A stretch of 57,506 bases of DNA. Origin: Ammonifex sp. (lineage in GTDB: Bacteria > Bacillota > Desulfotomaculia > Desulfotomaculales > DYER01). Positions within the stretch are counted from its first letter, which is position 1. The number at the start of each line of letters is the position of its first letter. The DNA is taken from assembly GCA_020725605.1 (NCBI GenBank), contig DYER01000080.1, positions 1 through 57,506 on the forward strand, given 5' to 3'. Below the pieces are notes generated by a model. It did not search any database, was not told the DNA's origin, and saw nothing but the letters and a program-made list of their open reading frames with translations. This document shows positions 26,027-34,652 of this stretch, piece by piece. The position numbers and the translations under genes are program-made.

Positions 26027-26549
26027 CGTCCCCGCCTCCTAACTCCGCACGGTAAAGCGCCAGAAACTTCCTCTGGGCCCGGGCCAGTACGGTGCCCACC
26101 GAGTTCGGGTTGATTCCCAGCGCGGACGCGATCTCCCGGTAGGTGAAACCGGTGTGCCGCAGCAGGAGGGCCAGGCGGTCACGCGGGGCGAGGGCCTCGA
26201 GGGCCCGGCGCACCAGGCGTACGGTTTCCCGGCGCAGCACCGTTTCCTCCAGCGGTACCACTTCCGGCCCCCGGGCCAGCCTTTCCTCCCGCCGCCACCG
26301 CCGGCGCTCGCCGCGCAAGGCGTTCAACGCCAGGCGGCTGCCCACCTGCAGGAGCCAGCCCTCGAGATTTTCCGGCCGCGGCGGGGGCTCGGTGTAGAGC
26401 TTGAGGAAGGTTTCCTGGGCAATTTCCTCGGCCGCGGCCCGCTGCCCCAGCAGGAAGGTCAGGTGGCGCACCACCCCGGGGTAGTACCTCCGGAAGGTTT
26501 CTTCGAAGGCCCGCTCCCCCTCGAGTTTTCCCGGCCTGCCTTCGGCCAC
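26016..26549 (-). CDS. ECF RNA polymerase sigma factor
   Basis: The 177-aa protein has sigma region 2 (FEETFRRYYPGVVRHLTFLL...AEEIAQETFLKLY) and region 4 (LAPRDRLALLLRHTGFTYREIASALGINPNSVGTVLARAQ), with no region 3, as in ECF (SigW/SigX-like) factors. It heads a four-gene operon with its anti-sigma factor and an ABC exporter. Nearby ECF-type promoters at 20045 and 28238, and a looser one before this gene, are its likely targets. It is written here from the ATG at 26549. Confidence 0.93.
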   Translation of the reverse strand: MAEGRPGKLEGERAFEETFRRYYPGVVRHLTFLLGQRAAAEEIAQETFLKLYTEPPPRPENLEGWLLQVGSRLALNALRGERRRWRREERLARGPEVVPLEETVLRRETVRLVRRALEALAPRDRLALLLRHTGFTYREIASALGINPNSVGTVLARAQRKFLALYRAELGGGDGVP

Positions 26550-26601
26550 CCGGTTCCCGGCCCCTTTCCACCTCTAGTAACACCATCGGGCGCCGTTTTG
26601 T

Positions 26602-26627
26602 GACGCGGCGGGCGGCCGCCCGGTTAT
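26602..26627 (-). promoter_or_regulatory. Possible ECF autoregulatory promoter of the sigma operon
   Basis: On the minus strand TATAAC is followed after 17 bases by CGTC. This resembles the two GTAAC-N16-CGTC elements but with one extra spacer base and a long GGCGGCCGCC palindrome in the spacer. It lies about 50 bases before the sigma start codon. Confidence 0.4.
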
Positions 26628-26797
26628 ATTTTTTTCTTCATTCCGCCCCTTGCCCCTGTTCGTGCGCCGGGCCGCCCCGGTGCCCGCTCCGCGCCGTAAG
26701 GCGCCCCCCGGTTTGCCGCTACCGCAGGCCCGTTGATTTCTACCAGGCGCATGGCAGGAATCTCCTCCGGAACGCAGAATTTAATAATTACTTTTAT

Positions 26798-26815
26798 CGT
26801 GATACTTTTTTCACG
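26798..26815 (+). promoter_or_regulatory. Inverted repeat before the sulfite reductase gene
   Basis: CGTGA and TCACG are separated by 8 bases in an AT-rich pocket (TTTAATAATTAC... upstream) 15 bases before the ATG. The geometry resembles a Crp/Fnr-family operator half-site pair. No regulator is encoded beside it. Confidence 0.35.
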
Positions 26816-26829
26816 GGGGTGCGCCAGAT

Positions 26830-27552
26830 ATGGGAGAAGGATACTTCAAGCAGAGAAACGGTCTTTACGTTCTTGATGTCATGGGCGCGTGCGGGCTGAT
26901 GACCGGCGAGCAGTTCCGGGGCCTGGCTGCGGCGGTGGCAGAGCTGGGGGTGCCGGCGGTGAAGCTGACCACGCGCCAGACGGTGGTGCTGCTGGTGCCG
27001 GAGGAGAAGGCCGCGGCCCTAAAGGCAGCCGTGGAGTCCCTGGGCCTGCGGGTGGCGCCTTACCACAACGTGGTGCGGCCCGTCATGGCCTGCCCGGGTA
27101 GCGCGGACCTGTGCCCGCGGGCCCTGGGCAACGCGCTGGCCCTGGGGCAGGCCCTCCAGGAGCGCTACACCGGGCAGGAGGTACCCAAGGACTTCAAGAT
27201 CTCGGTGGCCGGCTGTCCACGGGGCTGCACCGAACCCTACTGCGCGGACTTCGGGGTGGTGGCCGCGGGCGGTGAGACTTACAATGTGGCCATCGGGGGT
27301 TTCGGGGGCAGCAGCCGGCCCCGCCACGGTGAACTCATTGCCAGGCGCGTGCCCCGGGACGCGGTGTTCGCCATCCTGGACCACGTACTGGAGCGCTACC
27401 GGGCCCTGGCCCAGCCGCGGGAAAAACTGGGCCGGGCCGTCGAACGGTTGGGGCTGGAGGCCTTTTTGCCGCCGGCGCAACTCCTGCGGCCCGCGGAAGA
27501 GCCCGACCCCGTCTTGCTGGAACTGAAGGCCTTCCTCGGTGCGCCGGAGTGA
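26830..27552 (+). CDS. Small siroheme/4Fe-4S sulfite (nitrite) reductase-like protein
   Basis: The 240-aa protein is a single nitrite/sulfite reductase unit: an N-terminal ferredoxin-like half domain (1-75, VKLTTRQTVVLLVPEE) and a 4Fe-4S/siroheme domain. Cluster cysteines are C88 and C95 (CPGSADLC, six residues between rather than the usual five) and C129 and C133 (CPRGC). An extra Cys is C138. The size matches the low-molecular-weight assimilatory sulfite reductases of anaerobes, about half of a SirA/NirA chain. It probably reduces sulfite or a similar oxyanion. The ATG at 26830 follows GGGGGTG; the Cys-rich gene downstream may be a partner. Confidence 0.82.
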   Translation: MGEGYFKQRNGLYVLDVMGACGLMTGEQFRGLAAAVAELGVPAVKLTTRQTVVLLVPEEKAAALKAAVESLGLRVAPYHNVVRPVMACPGSADLCPRALGNALALGQALQERYTGQEVPKDFKISVAGCPRGCTEPYCADFGVVAAGGETYNVAIGGFGGSSRPRHGELIARRVPRDAVFAILDHVLERYRALAQPREKLGRAVERLGLEAFLPPAQLLRPAEEPDPVLLELKAFLGAPE

Positions 27553-27587
27553 AACTCGCGCATCCGCCAAATCCGGGAGGGGAAAAA

Positions 27588-28058
27588 ATGACGCCGACGC
27601 GCAAGGCCGTCGACGTGAATCTGGGGGCCCTGGCGGAGGCCCTGGAAAAGAAGATCTGTGCTGCTTGCGATTACCTGGATGCGGCCGAGTGCCGCCCCGA
27701 GAGGTGCATGGTGGCCTTCGCCCGCAAGGTCCTGGCTTTCGTGCTGCCCAAGGGCGTTCTGGACGTGCCGGGGGCCTCGCAACTGATTCCCGCCACGGAC
27801 TTCAAGGTTTACGTGCCCGAAGACGTGGCCGCCGCCCTGGCCGAGACCCTGCGGCAGTGCCGGGAGTGCCGGGACAACCACTCCCCGGACTGCGTGATAG
27901 CCCTGACCCGCGCCTGCCTCGAAAACGCGCTCACCGGCCGGCGCATCGATTACCCGGGCAGCGTGTTCCTCTACCTGGCGCGCCTGCGGGAGCAGGACCC
28001 CCGCCTGGCCGAACTGGTGGCGCGGGAACTGCGACACGGAACGCGACCGGAGGACTGA
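27588..28058 (+). CDS. Cysteine-rich protein of unknown function
   Basis: The 156-aa protein has two cysteine groups. Near the N-terminus is ICAACDYLDAAECRPERC, and near the middle CRECRDNHSPDC. Together they could bind zinc or an iron-sulfur cluster. No membrane segment or signal sequence is seen, and I do not recognise a family. ATG at 27588 follows GGGAGGGG by 6 bases. It lies 35 bases after the siroheme protein gene and is probably co-transcribed, so it may serve that enzyme (inference). Confidence 0.65.
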   Translation: MTPTRKAVDVNLGALAEALEKKICAACDYLDAAECRPERCMVAFARKVLAFVLPKGVLDVPGASQLIPATDFKVYVPEDVAAALAETLRQCRECRDNHSPDCVIALTRACLENALTGRRIDYPGSVFLYLARLREQDPRLAELVARELRHGTRPED

Positions 28059-28237
28059 GGCCGGGCGGGCCGGGTTCGGTATGCCGTTGCGATCGTCCGT
28101 CAGGCCCCGGTATGGGGTATCCCGCCGCAAAGGGGTGGGCTTGTTACGCCACCCGGCCGTCGCCGGCATTTGCCCGCATCCCATCCGGAGCCCGCCACTA
28201 CCCTTATTCCGAAATACCGGGTCAGGGGCTTGTGGCC

Positions 28238-28263
28238 GTAACATGTGCCGCTCGGGGACGTCT
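28238..28263 (+). promoter_or_regulatory. ECF-sigma-type promoter, copy 2
   Basis: GTAAC, 16 bases, CGTCT. Within the 26-base element 21 positions match copy 1 at 20045, including the spacer run CGGGGA. It lies 40 bases before the start codon of an exported SLH protein. Confidence 0.75.
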
Positions 28264-28302
28264 AGGTATTCGGCTAATCATATAGGAAAGGGGCGAAGAC
28301 GG

Positions 28303-30594
28303 ATGGCGGGGATGCGAGGGTGTGTAAAGGGAACTGCGAGGGGGCCGGCCGGCTGGAGGATTGCGGGCCTGCTGGTGGCCGGAATGCTCTTCCTGCTGGC
28401 CGCGGCGGCGGGTGCGGCCCCGGTGGCCGCGGAGCCGCAGCGAGGGGCGGGCGGCATTGACGCGACGCCGGCCGGGGCGGACGGTGCGAGGGTGACCCTG
28501 GAGCAGGCCATTGCCACCGTGAAGCGGATAGTAGACATACCGGCCGCTTTGACGGAATTCCAACCCGGCTATGCCGAGGACGGGCGGGGGCAGGGATTCT
28601 GGAACTTGCGGTGGGAGGGCCGGCTGCCGGGCCAGGGCGGCGTCCAGGCCCGGGTAAACGCCCGGACGGGAGAACTGTGGAGTTTTCACACCTGGGCCCC
28701 GGAAGCCGACGCGGGTCCCCGGCGCGGGCTTCCTCGCTTGAGCCGCGAGCAGGCCAGGGCCGTGGCCGAGGATTTCCTGGGCCGGGTACTGCCCCGGTAT
28801 GCTGAGTCTCTGCGCCTGGACTCGCAGGAACAGGATGTGCCTTACGTTAGTCTGCGGGTGCGCTCACCGGTCACCTATCACTTTTCCTTCGCGCGGGTGG
28901 TCAACGGCGTGCCCTTCCGGGAGAACTGGGCCCGCCTGGAGGTGGACGGGGATACGGGCAAGGTCCGCGGCTTTTATTTCAACTGGGACCCCGAACTGGA
29001 GTTTCCCCTTCCCGCGGGAGCCATCGCGAGGGAACGCGCCGCCGCCATCTGGGAGGGCAAGGCCGCCGTGGAATTGATTTACGAGCGCCCGCCTGCCCAA
29101 CCGGGAGAGCGGCCGCCGGTGAAGCTGGTTTACGCCCCACGGGACCGTTCTGTGATGGTGGACGCGTTGAGCGGCGAGACGTACACGCGGTCAGACGAGT
29201 ACTTTCACCCGGAATTCGACGTCCCCGGAGGCGGTGGCGACGAAGCCCGCGCCCAGGAGGTCGTACTGACTCCGGCCGAGGAAAAGGCGGTCGGCGAGAT
29301 GGAAAGGCTGTTGGGCCGGGAAGAGGCCCTGGCCCGGGCCCTGGACGTGATCGACATCCCGGAGGGCTACGAACTCCAGGGCAGCTACCTGGAGCGGGAC
29401 TGGGCCCACCCGGAGCAGAAGGTCTGGAGCTTCCACTGGGAGGGAAGCCGGGAGCGGGGCCACATCGGAGTCCGGGTCGATGCCCGAACCGGCCTGGTGG
29501 TGGGTTACAACCATTACGAGTACCAGCCGACCCGCGAGCAGGAACCCCGTTGCGGGGAAGAGGAGGCCCGGCAGGTGGCCCGCAAATTCCTGGAGAAAGC
29601 GGCGGGCCCGTATTTGGACGCCCTGTTGGAGCGGAGGGTGGTGCCCCAGCGTGAGGTCCGCGAACCTCTGGCCGCGGGTCGGGAACAGCCCCGCGCCTAC
29701 GGGTTCGAGCTGACCCGCGTGGTAAACGGCATCCCCTTCCCGGGCAACGGGGCCAAGATTCAGGTGGATGCCGTCCGGGGCCGGGTGGTTAGCTATAGCT
29801 TGCGCTGGTGGGACCTGTCGTTCCCGGCGGCGGAAGGAGTGGTGGACCGGGCGCGGGCGGCCGGGATGTTCACGGACCGGCTGGTCCTGGCCTACGAGCG
29901 GCAGCCCGTTGCCCACGCGGTCTACGGCGAGGGCAAAGAGGCTCCGGTGCGCCTGGTGTACCGTCTGGACCCGGAAGGGGCGCCTTACGCCGTGGACGCC
30001 TTCACCGGCGCGGGCCTCCGGCCCGATCTCCAACCGATGGCGAACGAAGAAAGGCCCTCCTTCGCGGACCTGGCCGGGCACCCGGCGGAGCAGGCGGTGC
30101 AAACCCTGGCCGCGGCGGACGTCATCCCGGTGAGGGGCCCCAACTTCGCGCCCGACGAAACCCTGACCCAACGTGATTTCCTGATCTGGCTCGTGCGGGC
30201 CTGCGGCTGGCGGCCCCACGAACTCGGATTCAAGGGCGAGGCCGGCCCGACGGACCCGGACCGGGAGTTCGAGGCGGCGCGTGCGGCGGCCGTAAACCTG
30301 GGCATCCTGAGGCCCGGGGAGGAATACGCTCCCGGCGCGGCCGTAACGTGGCGGACCCTGGCGCGCCTGGGCGTCAGGGCCCTGGGGTGGGGCGAGGTGG
30401 CCGAACTCCTCGGCATCTGGGCCTTGCCGGCCGAAGTCGCGGCCCGTGTGAACCCGAAGGACCACGGGTACCTCGCCCTGGCGGAACGGGTGGGATTGGT
30501 ATCTCTGAACGGACACGGGGATTTCGATCCCGCAAGCCAGCTGACCCGGGGCGAGGGGGCCCGGGCCCTGTACCGCCTGGCTTCCTTCCGGTAA
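28303..30594 (+). CDS. Exported protein with YcdB/PepSY-like repeats and C-terminal S-layer homology region
   Basis: The 763-aa protein has a signal peptide (RIAGLLVAGMLFLLAAAAGA, about 25-45). Two similar modules of about 290 residues follow. Each contains ITVKR/LDVIDIP-type starts, a WNLRWEG or WSFHWEG strand, RVNARTGEL/RVDARTGLV and FARVVNGVPF/LTRVVNGIPF. These are hallmarks of YcdB/YcdC and PepSY-type repeats seen on firmicute surfaces. From about 585 SLH-like segments (PSFADLAGHPAEQAVQTLAAADV) would anchor it to the cell wall. ATG at 28303 follows AAAGGGG. The ECF-type promoter upstream places it with the envelope-stress group. Confidence 0.85.
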   Translation: MAGMRGCVKGTARGPAGWRIAGLLVAGMLFLLAAAAGAAPVAAEPQRGAGGIDATPAGADGARVTLEQAIATVKRIVDIPAALTEFQPGYAEDGRGQGFWNLRWEGRLPGQGGVQARVNARTGELWSFHTWAPEADAGPRRGLPRLSREQARAVAEDFLGRVLPRYAESLRLDSQEQDVPYVSLRVRSPVTYHFSFARVVNGVPFRENWARLEVDGDTGKVRGFYFNWDPELEFPLPAGAIARERAAAIWEGKAAVELIYERPPAQPGERPPVKLVYAPRDRSVMVDALSGETYTRSDEYFHPEFDVPGGGGDEARAQEVVLTPAEEKAVGEMERLLGREEALARALDVIDIPEGYELQGSYLERDWAHPEQKVWSFHWEGSRERGHIGVRVDARTGLVVGYNHYEYQPTREQEPRCGEEEARQVARKFLEKAAGPYLDALLERRVVPQREVREPLAAGREQPRAYGFELTRVVNGIPFPGNGAKIQVDAVRGRVVSYSLRWWDLSFPAAEGVVDRARAAGMFTDRLVLAYERQPVAHAVYGEGKEAPVRLVYRLDPEGAPYAVDAFTGAGLRPDLQPMANEERPSFADLAGHPAEQAVQTLAAADVIPVRGPNFAPDETLTQRDFLIWLVRACGWRPHELGFKGEAGPTDPDREFEAARAAAVNLGILRPGEEYAPGAAVTWRTLARLGVRALGWGEVAELLGIWALPAEVAARVNPKDHGYLALAERVGLVSLNGHGDFDPASQLTRGEGARALYRLASFR

Positions 30595-30671
30595 CCTTGG
30601 GGTTATTGCGGGTTTCATACAGACCCCGGACGTGGTAAGATCTATAAAAAACCACGAACGGAGGAGACCGT

Positions 30672-32666
30672 TTGGATTACGTTTTGACGCGTCCCCGGTC
30701 GCGCCTCAGGGCCCGGCTGGAGCCGGAGCTGAACGAGCGCCAGCGGGAGTTCGTTTTCAGCGACGCGCCGGCCATTCTGGGCGTGGCCGGGCCGGGGTCC
30801 GGCAAGACCCGGGCCCTGACGTGCCGGGCGGCCCGTTTGCTGGACGAGGGATTACCGCCGCAAAATCTCATGCTGGTTACATTTACCAACAAGGCCGCGG
30901 ACGAGATGCGGGCCCGACTGACGCACCTTCTGGGGCCCCTGCCGGACGGCCTGTGGATCGGCACCTTCCACGCCCTGGGAGCACGTATCCTGCGCCAGTA
31001 CGCCGACCTCCTTGACCGTACCCCTTCTTTCACGATCCTGGACGAAGAGGACAGCGCCGCTCTTATCAGGGCAGTCTATGGTGGCCTCCGCCACACCGGC
31101 CTCTCGGAGGCGGAGAAGCGTCTCTTCGTCACCGGGGGCCTGTTCGGGGAAATCATCAGCCGGGCCCGCAACGCCGGCACCACGCTGGCCGCGGCGGTGG
31201 CCGAGTACTACCCCCAGCACGCGGAGCACCTCGAGTTGATACAGAGGGTGGAGGCCCTCTACGAGCACCGGAAGAAAGAGATGAACGCCCTGGATTTCGA
31301 CGACCTGCTGGTGCACTGGCTGTACCTCCTGCGGAATTACCCGGAGGTGGCGGACCAGCTGCGCCGGCGCTTCCGCCACGTGCTGGTGGACGAGTACCAG
31401 GACACCAACGTGGTGCAGGGGGCCATCGTACGGGAATTGGGTCTGAGCGCGGCGGTGTGCGTGGTGGGGGACGACGCCCAGTCCATATACGCCTTCCGCT
31501 GCGCCGAAATCCGCAACATCCTGGAGTTTCCGAGCCACTTTCCCGGCTGCCTGGTGGTGCGGCTGGAGGAGAACTACCGCAGCACGCCGGAAATACTGGC
31601 CCTGGCCAACGCCTCCATCGCCCACAACCGCAATCAGATCCCCAAAAAGCTCTTCACCAGGCGCGCGGCCGGCGAAAAGCCGTGGCTGGTGGTGGCCGAG
31701 GACCCCTCACGGGAGGCGGCCTTCGTGGCCGAGCGCCTCACCGAGCACCACGAGGCCGGAGTCCCGCTAAGGGAGATGGCGGTCCTGTACCGGAGCGCCT
31801 ACCTGGCTCACGACCTCGAAATGGAACTGGTCTCCCGTGGCATCCCCTACGTGACGGTGGGGGGGCTGAAGTTTCTGGAAAGGGCTCACGTCAAGGACGT
31901 GCTGGCCTGGCTGCGGGTGCTCCTGAACCCCCGGGACGAGGTTTCCTGGCAGCGGATTATGGTGATGCAGCAGGGCATAGGCCAGGCCACCTTCCAGGCC
32001 CTCATGGCCCAGCTGAGGACCGCCCGCGACCCCCTGCGGTGCGTGCTGCAGGGGGAGCTGAAGGTGCCGCCGCGGGCCGCGCGGGGTTGGGCGGACCTGG
32101 TGGCGTGCCTGCGCGAGCTGGCGGCGGCTCAAGACCGGGGCCCGGCCGAACTCATCGCCATCGTGATGGACGGGGTCTACGGCCGCACCTTCCGGGAGCG
32201 CTACCCCAGGGATCACTGGGAGCGCCTGCAGGGTATCGAGCGGCTGGCCGGATACGCGCGGCGCTTTCGCTCCCTGGAGAACTTCATCGGCACCGTTTCC
32301 CTGGAGCAGGACTACGTGCTGAAGGGCCTGGCAGAGGAAGAACCGGCCGAGGACGTGCTGGTGCTTTCGACCATCCACAGCGCCAAGGGCAAAGAGTGGC
32401 GTGTGGTCTTCCTCATCGGGCTCAACCAGGGGCGCTTCCCCAGCGCCCGGGGCCTCGACAACCTGGAAGAGGAGCGGCGCCTGTTTTACGTGGCGGTGAC
32501 CCGGGCCAGGGACTGGCTTTACCTGATCACGACGGTTCAGGACGTCCGCGGCTGGCAGAGCTTTGTAACCGGTCCCTCGATCTTTCTTACGGAACTGCCC
32601 CGTGAGGTGTACCGGAGCGTGTACGTGCGGGAGGTCGAGGGGGACGGCGACGAGGGCGCGGGGTAG
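30672..32666 (+). CDS. UvrD/PcrA-family superfamily 1 DNA helicase
   Basis: The 664-aa helicase has all SF1A motifs: I (GPGSGKTRAL), Ia (TFHALGARIL), II (LVDEYQDTN), III (VGDDAQSIYAFR), IV (LEENYRST), V (TIHSAKGKEW) and VI (YVAVTRARD). It is a little shorter than PcrA (about 720-740) and lacks an obvious Tudor-like C-terminal tail. It would translocate 3' to 5' on DNA in repair or conflict resolution. TTG at 30672 follows GGAGGAG by about 6 bases. A monocistronic transcript is likely. Confidence 0.93.
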   Translation: MDYVLTRPRSRLRARLEPELNERQREFVFSDAPAILGVAGPGSGKTRALTCRAARLLDEGLPPQNLMLVTFTNKAADEMRARLTHLLGPLPDGLWIGTFHALGARILRQYADLLDRTPSFTILDEEDSAALIRAVYGGLRHTGLSEAEKRLFVTGGLFGEIISRARNAGTTLAAAVAEYYPQHAEHLELIQRVEALYEHRKKEMNALDFDDLLVHWLYLLRNYPEVADQLRRRFRHVLVDEYQDTNVVQGAIVRELGLSAAVCVVGDDAQSIYAFRCAEIRNILEFPSHFPGCLVVRLEENYRSTPEILALANASIAHNRNQIPKKLFTRRAAGEKPWLVVAEDPSREAAFVAERLTEHHEAGVPLREMAVLYRSAYLAHDLEMELVSRGIPYVTVGGLKFLERAHVKDVLAWLRVLLNPRDEVSWQRIMVMQQGIGQATFQALMAQLRTARDPLRCVLQGELKVPPRAARGWADLVACLRELAAAQDRGPAELIAIVMDGVYGRTFRERYPRDHWERLQGIERLAGYARRFRSLENFIGTVSLEQDYVLKGLAEEEPAEDVLVLSTIHSAKGKEWRVVFLIGLNQGRFPSARGLDNLEEERRLFYVAVTRARDWLYLITTVQDVRGWQSFVTGPSIFLTELPREVYRSVYVREVEGDGDEGAG

Positions 32667-32737
32667 GCCGTGGACCGTTCTTGTCACCCTGGGCGCCCAC
32701 ATCCTCGCCGGTCGTATGTAAGGGGGAATGCAGTCAC

Positions 32738-33085
32738 ATGTCCGGTTTCCATATCGACGACTTTCGTTTCGGGAGCATCGTCATCAACGGTCGGCAGTAC
32801 AAAGCGGACCTGATCATCTATCCGGACCGGGTGGAGACCGTCTGGTGGCAGCAGCGCCACCGCATCAGTCCGGCGGACCTGGACGGGGTACTGGCGGCAC
32901 GGCCCGAGGTGGCCGTGGTGGGGACCGGGGCCACGGGACTGATGCGGCTGACGCCCGAGGCGCGGCGCCTGCTGGAGGAAAACGGCGTCCAGGTGCGCGT
33001 GGACCTCACGGCCGCGGCCTGCCGCCTCTACAACGAACTCAACCCGCGGCACCGTACCGTGGCCCTGCTGCACCTGACGTGTTAG
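32738..33085 (+). CDS. Mth938-like domain protein
   Basis: The 115-aa protein matches the small Mth938/AAMDC (DUF498) fold: FHIDDFRFGSIVINGRQY at the start, VVGTGATGLMRLTPEARRLL in the middle, and a final Cys. The function of this family is unsettled. ATG at 32738 follows AAGGGGG by about 11 bases; the longer ORF-track start is less likely. It lies between the helicase and convergent selD. The 238 bases to selD are GC-rich with a hairpin (GGTGGTC/GACCACC at 33111-33145) and no gene. Confidence 0.8.
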   Translation: MSGFHIDDFRFGSIVINGRQYKADLIIYPDRVETVWWQQRHRISPADLDGVLAARPEVAVVGTGATGLMRLTPEARRLLEENGVQVRVDLTAAACRLYNELNPRHRTVALLHLTC

Positions 33086-33323
33086 GTCGCCCGCGAAGAT
33101 GCCGGGCCGTGGTGGTCCCCGGCTGGCTACCCCTGGGCGACCACCGGGGGCCGCGTCATGGGGTTCCGGCCCGGAGCACCGGACCGCCGGGCGTGGGGGA
33201 GCCCAGCCCGGGCACCCTCGTCGCCCGGCCCTCTGCGGCCCCGGTCCGCGAGCCGGTCCGCAGGCAGCTTCCCTCTGCCGTCCGGGTCTGGTCCCGTGCG
33301 CCGGTATGCGGAGCAGCCCGGAC

Positions 33324-34391
33324 CTAAGGCGCCCCGGGCTCGTCTTCCCCACCCGCCGGGGTCTGGGATGATACCTGGACCCGGGGTTCCCCCTCCTCCA
33401 CCCGGCCGACCACGGCCGCGGCCACGTTCCGTCGACGGAGGGCGTTCAGGAGGGCCGCCAGACGTTCCGGGGCCACGGCCATCAGTAGCCCGCCCGAGGT
33501 CTGGGGATCGTAAAGGAGCATCTGCAGTTCCTCCGGTACTGCGGGGTCAAAGGTGACGTGTCCTGCCAGGTACTGCCGGTTGGCGTAGGCCCCCCCGGGG
33601 ACGAAACCCTGGGCCGCCAGGTCCCGGGCCCCGGGCAACAGGGGGACCGCGCCGGCCGCAAAGCGCAGCGCCACCCCGCCGGCCCGGGCCATCTCCAGGG
33701 CGTGGCCCAGCAGGCCGAAGCCCGTGATGTCGGTGCAGGCGTGCACCCCCACCTCACGCATGGCCAGGGAGGCCTCCCGATTCAGGGCCGTCATGGCTTC
33801 GGCCGCGGCCCGGAAAGCCTCCGGCGGGGCGCATTCGGCCTTGAGGGCCGTGGTGATCACCCCGGTGCCCAGGGGTTTGGTGAGCACCAGGAGGTCCCCC
33901 GGCCTGGCCCCGGCGTTGGTGATCACGCGTGCGGGGTGGCAAACCCCGGTCACGGCAAGGCCGTATTTGGGCTCCGCGTCCTCCACGCTGTGGCCTCCCA
34001 GCAGCACAGCACCGGCTTCCTTGAGTTTATCGAGGCCACCCCGCAGGATGGCCGCCAGTACCTCCGGGTCCCCGGACCTGGTGGGGAAGCACACGATGTT
34101 CATGGCCGTGAGCGGGTCCCCGCCCATGGCGTACACGTCGCTGAGGGCGTTGGCCGCCGCGATCTGGCCGAACAGGTAGGGGTCGTCGACCACGGGCGTG
34201 AAGAAGTCCACGGTCTGGATGAGGGCCAGTTCCGGCCCCAGCCGGTAAACGCCGGCATCGTCCAGGGTTTCGATGCCCACCAGCACGTTGGGGTGCGGGG
34301 TCGCCTTCAGGCGGCACAGGACGCGGGCCAGGACCCCCGGCCCGATCTTGGCCGCTCACCCGGCACTGGTGGTCATACTCGTCAGTCTCAC
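33324..34391 (-). CDS. selD: Selenide, water dikinase, selenocysteine-containing (UGA at codon 12)
   Basis: SelD makes selenophosphate from selenide and ATP for selenocysteine and selenouridine synthesis. The ORF track starts only at 34286, but homology extends upstream. Reading through TGA at 34356-34358 gives RLTSMTTSAG-Sec-AAKIGPGVL, aligning with the E. coli SYSHGAGCGCKISPKVL active site, the Sec replacing Cys17. Further motifs are DDAGVYRL, TTDFF-like QTVDFFTP, AANALSDVYAMGG, GGHSVED, DITGFGLLGH and DPQTSGGLL. The full product is 355 aa, close to the E. coli 347. GTG at 34391 follows GGGGAGG by 11 bases. A stem-loop just after the UGA could be its SECIS. Confidence 0.92.
34324..34358 (-). 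promoter_or_regulatory. Sec UGA codon and putative bacterial SECIS hairpin in selD
   Basis: On the mRNA, CGGGCC (12-17 bases after the UGA) pairs perfectly with GGCCCG (27-32 bases after). The 9-base loop GGGGGTCCT includes a G-U pair as in the apical loop bound by SelB. Distance and size match the E. coli fdhF element. The UGA is in frame with the rest of selD. Confidence 0.7.
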
Positions 34392-34558
34392 CGCATAACC
34401 GCCCTCCCCGGGAATAGAATTTCCCCCCGCCGGCCATGTTTCCTCCGCACCGCTCATACAATAGTTTTAGCGGCTGGGGCTTTTCCATAAGTTTTCCTTC
34501 CGAGCGGTTCAACCCGCGGGTTTAGGGGTCGTTGTTTGGAAATAAAAGGATATCAATC

Positions 34559-34587
34559 TTGACAAGCTCTGGCGCCATCTGTTAAAT
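34559..34587 (+). promoter_or_regulatory. Sigma70 promoter of the carbohydrate cluster
   Basis: Consensus TTGACA, a 17-base spacer and TTAAAT, in an AT-richer stretch 65 bases before the glycosyltransferase ATG. Confidence 0.85.
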
Positions 34588-34652
34588 TCTTATTGTTAGC
34601 ACTTTACGTCACTGAGTGCCAGCCGCAATCTGACGAGGAGGGCGGTAGAGCG

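Noticed and set aside
27396-28244. 282-aa minus-strand ORF across the siroheme and Cys-rich genes
   Set aside because: Shadow ORF; product lacks domains and lies antisense to genes with ribosome sites.
33086-33323. A selC (tRNA-Sec) gene next to selD
   Set aside because: No T-loop TTCRA pattern, CCA-proximal acceptor pairing or TCA anticodon arm found; only a GC-rich hairpin.
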